Source: Flavobacteriales bacterium (GTDB lineage: Bacteria > Bacteroidota > Bacteroidia > NS11-12g > UBA9320). From it: a DNA stretch of 64,000 nucleotides. Shown in pieces: positions 52,155 through 59,293 of the stretch. The position numbers were made by a program, and so were the translations under genes. Under the pieces are notes generated by a model that had not been told where the DNA came from, made no database searches, and saw only the letters and a program-made list of their open reading frames with translations. The first letter of the stretch is position 1. Every line of letters starts with the position of its first letter. The stretch is from the NCBI GenBank assembly GCA_020635455.1, contig JACJZT010000009.1, positions 1 through 64,000 of the forward strand. Direction: 5' to 3'.

Positions 52155-53255
52155 TTAACTACTCAAAATATGTCTGGCCACACGTTCCGAAGCACCCGCA
52201 GGACCAACCAGTTTGATCAACTCGTCGTATTTTTTTAACATCTGTTCTCTTTTTGGCCCTTCGAGAAGTGCATGAATTTCAGAATTCAAATTTTGTGCAT
52301 TCAGCTCCTTTTGGATGAGTTCCTTCACAATTTCTTTTCCGGCAATTAGATTTACGAGTGAAATAAAAGGAACTTTAATAAGGAGTTTCCCCAAAAAATA
52401 ATTTATTCGGGATGTCTTGTAACAAACGACCTGAGGTGTCTTTAACAAAGCGGTCTCGAGAGTTGCCGTTCCGGAAGTTACAAGGGCAAGCTGACAATTG
52501 ACAAGTAAGTTATAGGTATTATGCTCGATCAGATAAACTGATTCCATATTTGAAAAGGAATTGTAAAATTCCTGATCAAAATCAGGAGCTACCGCAATGG
52601 CTATAGTATGGGTTTTTTTATACCCCTTCACTGACTTGAGCATTTCAGGCAAAATTGAGGACAATTCCTGTTTTCTGCTACCGGGTAACAATGCAATAAT
52701 TGGTTTGGAATCTTTGAACATTCTGCTCCGGAATTGTCCATCCGGACTAAATGCATCAATGGCATCCATTAATGGGTTTCCTACATATTCAACTTTGTAA
52801 TTGTATTTTTCATAAAAGTCAACTTCAAAAGGGAGAATAACATACATATGGTTTATGATCTTTTTGATCTTCAGAGCCCTTTTTGTGTTCCATGCCCAGA
52901 CTTTTGGGGAAATATAATAATGTGTCTGCAATCCTTTATTGTGTGCCCAGGCAGCGATTCTCAGATTAAACCCGGGATAATCAATGAAAATCAGTTTATC
53001 AGGTTTAAAATCAAGTATGTCTTTTTTTACCTTATGAAAAAGTTTTCGGAGCGTAAGAATATTTTTTAATACCTCAACAAAACCCATAAATGTTCTGGAT
53101 TTGATATGATTCAGGTTATCTACGTCTTCATTTTCCATCCGGTCACCGCCCCAGACCTTAAAATCAGCATTGACATCAAGTTTACGAATGGCTTTTATAA
53201 GATTTGCACCGTGAAGGTCACCGGAAGCCTCTCCAACTATAATAAAGTATTTCAA
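52155..53255 (-). CDS. lpxB: Lipid-A-disaccharide synthase
   Basis: LpxB joins UDP-diacylglucosamine and lipid X to form the lipid A disaccharide at the cytoplasmic face of the inner membrane. The length of 366 residues is normal. Visible blocks are KYFIIVGEASGDLHGANL at the start, FIDYPGFNLRIA, HYYISPKVWAW, ALLPGSRKQELS and LVTSGTATLETAL. The gene is third in a minus-strand run after surE and a small membrane protein gene, with a 31-bp gap before it. Confidence 0.95.
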   Translation of the reverse strand: MKYFIIVGEASGDLHGANLIKAIRKLDVNADFKVWGGDRMENEDVDNLNHIKSRTFMGFVEVLKNILTLRKLFHKVKKDILDFKPDKLIFIDYPGFNLRIAAWAHNKGLQTHYYISPKVWAWNTKRALKIKKIINHMYVILPFEVDFYEKYNYKVEYVGNPLMDAIDAFSPDGQFRSRMFKDSKPIIALLPGSRKQELSSILPEMLKSVKGYKKTHTIAIAVAPDFDQEFYNSFSNMESVYLIEHNTYNLLVNCQLALVTSGTATLETALLKTPQVVCYKTSRINYFLGKLLIKVPFISLVNLIAGKEIVKELIQKELNAQNLNSEIHALLEGPKREQMLKKYDELIKLVGPAGASERVARHILSS

Positions 53256-53286
53256 AAGGTTACACCATTAAAGCCCTGCTACAATA

Positions 53287-53556
53287 TTAACTGAACAGGA
53301 ACTGATACACAATGACCAAACCGTACAAAATCGTGGCCAGTAAAATGCCCTTGGGAAGTTTGTCGAATCCTGTGTTGAAAACCAGAAGAAAAATTGCAAG
53401 ATTAAAGATAAGTCCTATTCTGAGAAAAGAAGTAAAGAGCATGCTTACAAAACTGCTTTCCTGAAAATACATCACTGTGAGAAAGATCAGTGGAGTAACC
53501 AAACCAATGGCCAGACCCAGCCATAGTTTATCATATTTATACACTAAAACTCCCAT
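53287..53556 (-). CDS. Small conserved membrane protein between surE and lpxB
   Basis: 89 residues with three hydrophobic helices and few charges. I do not recognise a functional domain. Its start overlaps the surE stop by 13 bp, so it is translationally coupled to surE. The surE, small membrane protein, lpxB order occurs in other Bacteroidota. That order suggests an envelope role, but nothing specific can be said. Confidence 0.7.
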   Translation of the reverse strand: MGVLVYKYDKLWLGLAIGLVTPLIFLTVMYFQESSFVSMLFTSFLRIGLIFNLAIFLLVFNTGFDKLPKGILLATILYGLVIVYQFLFS

Positions 53557-54308
53557 GTATTAAGTTCTGAAATAAAATGATGTGCAGTAAGGTCGAACTG
53601 GGTAGGTACAACCGAGACAAATCCATTTTGAATGGCCCATTCATCCGTATCTTCTCCATGATCTTTGTTTACAAATTTTCCGGTAAGCCAGTAATATTTT
53701 CGATGGTAGGGATCTTCTCTCTCGTAAAATTCTTCAACCCATTTTGCCCGGGCTTGTCTGCATATTTTCAAACCTTTGATCTCTTCAAGTGGCAGGTCGG
53801 GAAAATTTACGTTGAGCAGGGTACCCGGCTCAAGTCCTTTTTTAAGCACTTGCTCCGATATTTTTACTGCATAATGTGCTGCGGCTTCAAAGTCAGCATC
53901 GAATTTATAATTATTCAGCGAAAACCCAATTGAATTAATTCCTTCAATGGCACCTTCAACGGCAGCACTCATGGTACCGCTGTAAATTACATTTATGGAT
54001 GAATTGGATCCGTGATTTATCCCCGAAACCAACAGGTCAGGAGTTCGATGCATTACTTTATCAACGGCAAGTTTAACGCAATCGGCAGGAGTTCCACTGC
54101 ATTGATAGGCCTCAACCTCTTCAAACAAATGCACGTGTTCAAGGCGGAGTGGATTGTTTATGGTTATGGCGTGTCCCATGCCGCTTTGTGGACTATCGGG
54201 GGCTACAACCACCACATTTCCAATTTTTTTCATCCCGTTAACCAGTGCTTCGATACCGGGGGCCGTAATGCCATCATCGTTGGTAACTAAAATGAGGGGT
54301 TTGTCCAT
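53544..54308 (-). CDS. surE: 5'/3'-nucleotidase SurE
   Basis: 254 residues with the SurE fold. Landmarks are LVTNDDGITAPG near the start (metal aspartates), VVAPDSPQSGMGHAIT, CSGTPADCVKLA and LLVSGINHGSNSSINVIYSG. It dephosphorylates nucleoside monophosphates and is linked to stress survival. The gene has a TATCTTTG promoter box 29 nt upstream, placed just after the secG-operon terminator. The next gene overlaps its end by 13 bp. Confidence 0.96.
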   Translation of the reverse strand: MDKPLILVTNDDGITAPGIEALVNGMKKIGNVVVVAPDSPQSGMGHAITINNPLRLEHVHLFEEVEAYQCSGTPADCVKLAVDKVMHRTPDLLVSGINHGSNSSINVIYSGTMSAAVEGAIEGINSIGFSLNNYKFDADFEAAAHYAVKISEQVLKKGLEPGTLLNVNFPDLPLEEIKGLKICRQARAKWVEEFYEREDPYHRKYYWLTGKFVNKDHGEDTDEWAIQNGFVSVVPTQFDLTAHHFISELNTWEF

Positions 54309-54337
54309 TTTTGGTTAATGAAAGAATTTTAATCAGG

Positions 54338-54345
54338 CAAAGATA
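54338..54345 (-). promoter_or_regulatory. TAnnTTTG box of surE
   Basis: TATCTTTG on the minus strand, 29 nt upstream of the surE ATG at 54308. It follows directly after the terminator of the miaB-secG series. Confidence 0.55.
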
Positions 54346-54358
54346 CTTTTTAAATACG

Positions 54359-54381
54359 AAAAAGCCCCGCCGAAGCGAGGC
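54359..54381 (-). terminator. UUCG-loop intrinsic terminator of the miaB-secG operon
   Basis: On the minus strand GCCTCGC pairs with GCGGGGC (one G-U) around the stable tetraloop TTCG, followed directly by five T. It lies about 21 bp after the secG stop and separates this operon from surE. Confidence 0.85.
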
Positions 54382-54402
54382 TCAATATTGTTTAATTTTT
54401 CG

Positions 54403-54735
54403 TTAAGGATTACTTCCTGAAGGTGGAGGAGGAGGTGGAGTGCCTTGTGTTGCCGGAGCGGGATTTGCATTTTCGATATTGTCCTTCATAAGCGATTCCT
54501 GTCCGGATCCGCTACCTCCAAGAAAAAAGGGTCCTGCCAGAGAAAGGATCAAAAGCGATATTGCCAGTATCCAGGTTATTTTCTCAACTCCTTCCGTTGT
54601 TTTGTTGACGCCCAAGATCTGATTTGCTGCAGAAAAATTGGCTGAAAGCCCTCCGCCTTTTGGGTTCTGTACCAATACGATGGCTATAATAAGTACGCTT
54701 GCAATGATACTAAGCCAGATAATAAGTGTAAACAT
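54403..54735 (-). CDS. secG: Preprotein translocase subunit SecG
   Basis: 110 residues with two membrane helices (about 2-22 and 52-72) and the SecG segment VLVQNPKGGGLSANFS between them. SecG aids the SecYEG channel in protein export across the inner membrane. The C-terminal tail of about 35 residues is rich in proline (TPPPPPPSG), as in other Bacteroidota. It is the last gene before a strong hairpin terminator. It begins 3 bp after the TPR-containing gene stop. Confidence 0.94.
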   Translation of the reverse strand: MFTLIIWLSIIASVLIIAIVLVQNPKGGGLSANFSAANQILGVNKTTEGVEKITWILAISLLILSLAGPFFLGGSGSGQESLMKDNIENANPAPATQGTPPPPPPSGSNP

Positions 54736-54738
54736 TTT

Positions 54739-56016
54739 TTATAATTTATTGATAAGCTCTTCCTTGATTAATTCAATTCGGGCTGCAAAAATCTCTTTTT
54801 TTTCGGGATTTTGCAATAATAATTTTTCATAAATTTCTAAGGATTTATGCAAATGACCTTGGTTGTAAAATAGCTTTGCAAGGGATTCACTGACAACATC
54901 GGTTTGAAAAGTTTCACTTTTCAATGCCATGTTCTCGGGCTGATAAATTTCTTTTTTTACTCTTGATATACTCGGGTTTTTTTTGATGAACTTTTCCAGA
55001 AGTGCATCAATTTCTTCTTTTGATCGTGATTTTGAAACCGGATGTTCACCAGCTTTGGGTTCCGGTTTTACAAAAGCCTGTATATCATAGGCAATTTCTG
55101 CCCAAGCGGCCGGATCGTAAGGAGCATCCTCTTCGTCATCGTTCTGGTATTCAAAATTACCCGAATTTACTTCATCCGACTTCTGCAATTCTTCCTGAAT
55201 CCCTGTCTGAACCGGCCGAATCTCATCCTTCTCTTTGGTAATTTTAAAGCTTTCGAGCCATCCCATAAAATCGTACTCTTCCATTTCGTCTGATGGTATT
55301 TTTTCAGTGAAAGAATTCTCAGAATGTTCTGCTTCACCGGATTCTGGTAAAGGAATATGCAAGTTTTCCGGCAAATACGAATTCGTATTTTTCCATGCAT
55401 TGTTTTCAACCGGACGTATGGTTTCAGGCTCTTTATCGGGTATAAAAAAATCGGAGTTTGTGTTTGCCGATATATTTTCTTCAGGGACTTCTTCAAAATG
55501 GGGTGTTTGTGCCGACGGAACTTCTTCAACATTCTTCAGATCGTCGGTAACAGCATTTTCAGTAGGGTTCTGAATTTCGGTTTTTAATTCATCGGAATTC
55601 TCTGTTTCACTTCTGAAGGAGTAATGTTCAGGGACCTGGGTTTTGTTGATTTCAAACGTGGTTATTTCCTGAACAGACGAAAGGTCCTGAACAGCAGGCT
55701 TATCAAGAACACCAATTGCCAGATCCTCTTTATTCGGATCGGGAAACGGCACAGTATCATCAATGGAAGTTTCCTTATTCGCGCTGATTTCATCCGAATG
55801 AATAAATTCAAAAAGTTTCTGTCGGTTTCCGGAGTATAAAGCTGCCAACCTTAAAGTTCTGGCATAATTGTGTGAACCTTTATCCTTATAAAATCGGGCA
55901 AGTAAAATTGGGGTGGTTTGAAAATACGGATATTGCTTCTTAAAGTTCAACAATTCATCTTCATCCGCTTTTTTTAGCGATGATGAATCGGAAATCAAAT
56001 CAAGTATTTGTATCAT
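54739..56016 (-). CDS. Conserved protein with C-terminal TPR, function unknown
   Basis: 425 residues. The N-terminal 90 residues are helical and carry FKKQYPYFQTTPILLARFYKDKGSHN, a block conserved in Bacteroidota. The middle (about 95-320) is acidic and low in complexity, rich in Glu, Asn, Pro and Ser. The C-terminal 75 residues hold one TPR-like unit (AKLFYNQGHLHKSLEIYEKLL). No signal peptide is visible, so it is probably cytoplasmic. It lies 2 bp after lptE, so the two are co-transcribed. Its function is unknown. Confidence 0.75.
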   Translation of the reverse strand: MIQILDLISDSSSLKKADEDELLNFKKQYPYFQTTPILLARFYKDKGSHNYARTLRLAALYSGNRQKLFEFIHSDEISANKETSIDDTVPFPDPNKEDLAIGVLDKPAVQDLSSVQEITTFEINKTQVPEHYSFRSETENSDELKTEIQNPTENAVTDDLKNVEEVPSAQTPHFEEVPEENISANTNSDFFIPDKEPETIRPVENNAWKNTNSYLPENLHIPLPESGEAEHSENSFTEKIPSDEMEEYDFMGWLESFKITKEKDEIRPVQTGIQEELQKSDEVNSGNFEYQNDDEEDAPYDPAAWAEIAYDIQAFVKPEPKAGEHPVSKSRSKEEIDALLEKFIKKNPSISRVKKEIYQPENMALKSETFQTDVVSESLAKLFYNQGHLHKSLEIYEKLLLQNPEKKEIFAARIELIKEELINKL

Positions 56017-56018
56017 CT

Positions 56019-56516
56019 TTACCAGTTTACGGCAGCTTTGTTAAACACTTCCTGAATTAACTGATCCGTTATTTCCTGAACCAGTGTCGATTCAAGACCC
56101 GAGAAATTTTTGGTGGCATCAAAATCTGAGAAAGAACTGAAGTCACTGTCAAAATTTTTATCCGGATGTTTGACACAAACAAATTTTACATGTATTCCTA
56201 TGGTAAGTCTGTTTTTGGATGCATTGGCATCTCCCTGAACTGCAATGGGGGCGACTGTATAAGTATTAATAATCCCTTCAAATGCGAAATCACCGTTTTG
56301 TCTGGTAAAATCGAGTCGGGTATTGTTCATTTTATCTTTTAGCTTTTCGGTAACGATCTGACTTAACTTTGGGTTGATCGTTGCTGCCTTGTTTTCAAAA
56401 AATCCAACCGAAAAAGTTGAAACATCCGGAGGTATGGAAGCTCCCTGGAAACTGTAACAACCCGAGAATAAAAAGCTCATAACCAATACCCGGATGAATA
56501 TTTGTTTGACTCCCAT
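56019..56516 (-). CDS. lptE: LPS assembly lipoprotein LptE
   Basis: About 165 residues. A lipoprotein signal peptide (MGVKQIFIRVLV onward, lipobox LFSGC) precedes the LptE domain with YSFQGASIPPDVSTFSVGFF and a late VQEITDQLIQEVFNKA helix. LptE plugs the LptD barrel (17129-19699) and helps LPS insertion at the outer membrane. The frame is open to 56540, which would overlap the sigma-54 activator stop by 14 bp. I prefer ATG 56516 because it gives a proper signal peptide and leaves a 10-bp gap. Confidence 0.88.
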   Translation of the reverse strand: MGVKQIFIRVLVMSFLFSGCYSFQGASIPPDVSTFSVGFFENKAATINPKLSQIVTEKLKDKMNNTRLDFTRQNGDFAFEGIINTYTVAPIAVQGDANASKNRLTIGIHVKFVCVKHPDKNFDSDFSSFSDFDATKNFSGLESTLVQEITDQLIQEVFNKAAVNW

Positions 56517-56526
56517 TAGCAATTGT

Positions 56527-57792
56527 TTAATTAAGTCCAAATTCCTTGATTTTTCGATATAAGGTTCTTTCAGAAATACCCAGGTCGTTGGCGGCTTTTT
56601 TTCGTTTTCCGTTATTTTTATTCAGGGCCTTGCGTATCATTTCTTCTTCTTTGTCTCCTAAGCTAAGATTCTCTTCTTCAGGAAAGGTTTCAAGCTCTTC
56701 AATTTCGTATTCTTCCTTATCGTTTTGAAAGTAAGGCTTACTAACGTTGTTATTTGCTCCCTGAACCACAATATCAGACAGTTCTGTATTTTTTCCGCCT
56801 TCGTTTCCCGGTATGATTCTGGTTAGTGCAGCCCTGTTTCGCTCAATGAAATCAGAATTTCCGGACTGTTGGTTTTCGAGTAAACCGATCACGATCCCTT
56901 TAAGATCGTTCATATCTCGTTTAAGGTCAAACAGTACTTTATAAAAAAGTTCCCGCTCATTGATGCCCTGATTTTTGGCTTCATTCGAAAGCATTAAAGA
57001 ATAGGATTTCGTATCCTTTGGCAGGTATTTTTCGAGTACTTGTTCATTAATTACACGATTTTGCTCAAGAACCGACATTTGTTCTACCATGTTTTTTAAC
57101 TGTCGGATGTTTCCCGGCCAATCATTTTCTGAAAGCAGTTTTTCAGCTTCCGGGGTTAGTTCAAGTTCGCGTATATGATATTTTTCCCCGGCATCCGCTG
57201 CAAATTTTCGGAACAAAATAGGTATGTCAGAAGGTCGTTCCCGTAAAGGTGGAACGTGAATGGGTAAAGTACATAGCCTGTAATAAAGATCTTCTCTGAA
57301 TTTTCCCTGCTGACTTAATGCTAGAAGATCCTTATTGGTGGCTGTTACCACTCTTACATCTGTTTTCTGAACTTTTGAAGAACCAACCCTGATAAATTCA
57401 CCGTTTTCTAGTATCCTAAGCAAACGAGCCTGTGTTTCAAAAGGCAATTCTCCAACTTCATCCAAAAATATCGTACCACCGTTCACCGTTTCAAAATAAC
57501 CTTTACGACTTTCGTTCGCACCGGTGAAAGAACCCTTTTCATGTCCAAAAAGTTCCGAATTGATGGTTCCTTCCGGTATTGCACCGCAATTAATAGAAAT
57601 AAACGGCCCGTGTTTACGGTTGCTCAGTTGATGTATGATCTTTGAAAAAGATTCTTTTCCCACACCACTTTCACCCTGGATATATACGGTAATATCCGTT
57701 GGAGCAACCTTTGCAGCCGTTTCCAGAGCAAGATTTATTTTGGGAGAATTACCAATGATTCCAAATCTTTGTTTAATAGCCTGTAAATCCAT
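56527..57792 (-). CDS. Sigma-54-type AAA+ transcriptional activator (no receiver domain)
   Basis: 421 residues. It begins directly with the AAA+ domain: Walker A GESGVGKE, the sigma-54 contact loop as GSFTGA instead of GAFTGA, and Walker B GGTIFLDEVGELP. A long middle segment (about 255-375) follows, then a Fis-type helix-turn-helix at the C-terminus (KKAANDLGISERTLYRKIKEFG). No N-terminal receiver or GAF sensor is present. It would activate RpoN-dependent promoters; rpoN is not in this window. It lies 3 bp after miaB and upstream of lptE. The regulated genes are unknown. Confidence 0.88.
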   Translation of the reverse strand: MDLQAIKQRFGIIGNSPKINLALETAAKVAPTDITVYIQGESGVGKESFSKIIHQLSNRKHGPFISINCGAIPEGTINSELFGHEKGSFTGANESRKGYFETVNGGTIFLDEVGELPFETQARLLRILENGEFIRVGSSKVQKTDVRVVTATNKDLLALSQQGKFREDLYYRLCTLPIHVPPLRERPSDIPILFRKFAADAGEKYHIRELELTPEAEKLLSENDWPGNIRQLKNMVEQMSVLEQNRVINEQVLEKYLPKDTKSYSLMLSNEAKNQGINERELFYKVLFDLKRDMNDLKGIVIGLLENQQSGNSDFIERNRAALTRIIPGNEGGKNTELSDIVVQGANNNVSKPYFQNDKEEYEIEELETFPEEENLSLGDKEEEMIRKALNKNNGKRKKAANDLGISERTLYRKIKEFGLN

Positions 57793-57795
57793 TAT

Positions 57796-59223
57796 TTAAG
57801 GTTTATCTGTTTTATTAATGACCTTTCCGATCAAACTTGTGGTAGTGGATCTTTCAATAAGCACATCAACATAATCGCCGGGTTGCACTCCGTCTGCAGG
57901 AAAAATTACCGTTATATTATCATCGCTTCTACCTTTAAATTCCTCATTGCTTTTTTTGGAAACACTTTCCGTCAGGACTCTCACGACCGACCCAACACGC
58001 GATGCATTTTTTTGCTTTGAAACCCGGTTTTGGAGCGCGATTATTTCCTGCAATCTTCGGCTTTTAACTTCTAAAGGGATATCATCTTTAAGTTTTCTGG
58101 CTGCCAGAGTGCCGGGCCTTTCACTGTAATTATACATGTAAGAGAAATCAAACTCACAGATCTCCATCAAAGAAAGTGTTTCCTGATGTTCTTCTTCCGT
58201 TTCGGAACAAAAACCGGAAATGATATCGCAGGAGATCCCGCATTCAGGTATGAGTTCTCTGATCCTTTCAACTTTATTGAGATACCATTCCCTTGTATAG
58301 TTTCGGTTCATTAGATCTAGGATTCGTGTACTTCCACTTTGAGCAGGAAGATGAATGTAGTTACAGATATTTGGATATCGAATCATGGTATACAATACCT
58401 CATCCGTAATATCTTTTGGATGAGAAGTGCTGAATCGTATTCGCATTTTTTCATCAACTTCAGCAACCATTCCCAGTAATTTTGCAAAATTGATGCTGTT
58501 TACCTGTTCCTCAACCGTAAGTTTTGAAAATTCTTTTTTAGGACCGCCTCCAAACCAAAGGTAGCTGTCAACATTTTGCCCAAGCAGGGTAACTTCCTTA
58601 TATCCTAAAGTGGCCAGTTGCCTAACCTCTTCCACAATACTCATGGCATCACGACTTCTTTCACGACCACGGGTAAATGGAACAACACAAAAACTGCACA
58701 TATTGTCGCAGCCGCGCATAATGCTCACAAAGGCAGTTACTCCATTGCTGTTTAACCTGGTCGGATTTATTTCAGCATAGGTTTCTTCGAGTGAAAGCAA
58801 TACATTAATGGATTTTTGGCCATCTTCAACTTCTGCAAGCAACTTGGGCAGGTCCCTGTATGAGTCGGGTCCGGCTACAAGGTCCACAAGTTTTTCTTCT
58901 TCCAGGAGGTTTTTCTTGAGCCTTTCGGCCATACATCCCAGAATGCCAATGATGAGTTTATGATTCCTTTTCTTGTTTGAACGCAAATGATTCAAACGGT
59001 GTCTGATCTTTTGTTCAGCATTTTCACGTATGCTGCATGTGTTTATTAATATTATATCTGCATCCTCTTCGGAGGGAGTATGTGAGTACCCTTTTTCACC
59101 AAGAATTGTGGCAACCACTTCACTGTCTGCAAAATTCATGGCGCAGCCATAACTTTCGATGTAAATGGTTCTGGTAGTGAGGTCTTTTTTCAGACCGGGC
59201 TGTTCGAGTAATTCGGTTTCCAT
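57796..59223 (-). CDS. miaB: tRNA-2-methylthio-N6-dimethylallyladenosine synthase MiaB
   Basis: About 475 residues with the three MiaB domains. An N-terminal UPF0004 domain has cysteines in ESYGCAMNFADSEV, NTCSIRENAEQK and GILGCMAERL. A radical-SAM domain has the CxxxCxxC motif in RGCDNMCSFCVV. The last part is a C-terminal TRAM domain. It adds a methylthio group to the i6A37 base of tRNAs reading codons that start with U. The frame is open to 59259, but a TATTTTTG promoter box lies inside that extension. The ATG at 59223 is 11 nt after the box and gives METELLEQ. It is the first gene of an operon that ends with secG. Confidence 0.97.
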   Translation of the reverse strand: METELLEQPGLKKDLTTRTIYIESYGCAMNFADSEVVATILGEKGYSHTPSEEDADIILINTCSIRENAEQKIRHRLNHLRSNKKRNHKLIIGILGCMAERLKKNLLEEEKLVDLVAGPDSYRDLPKLLAEVEDGQKSINVLLSLEETYAEINPTRLNSNGVTAFVSIMRGCDNMCSFCVVPFTRGRERSRDAMSIVEEVRQLATLGYKEVTLLGQNVDSYLWFGGGPKKEFSKLTVEEQVNSINFAKLLGMVAEVDEKMRIRFSTSHPKDITDEVLYTMIRYPNICNYIHLPAQSGSTRILDLMNRNYTREWYLNKVERIRELIPECGISCDIISGFCSETEEEHQETLSLMEICEFDFSYMYNYSERPGTLAARKLKDDIPLEVKSRRLQEIIALQNRVSKQKNASRVGSVVRVLTESVSKKSNEEFKGRSDDNITVIFPADGVQPGDYVDVLIERSTTTSLIGKVINKTDKP

Positions 59224-59234
59224 TTTAGCAATTG

Positions 59235-59242
59235 CAAAAATA
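59235..59242 (-). promoter_or_regulatory. TAnnTTTG box of the miaB operon
   Basis: TATTTTTG on the minus strand, ending 11 nt before the ATG at 59223. Confidence 0.55.
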
Positions 59243-59293
59243 GAAAATATTACTGACAAACTGTCACTTGAATTCTTTATTTAAGCATTCGGA

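Noticed and set aside
59224..59259. N-terminal extension of MiaB by 12 residues
   Set aside because: The TATTTTTG promoter box lies inside it. ATG 59223 is well placed.
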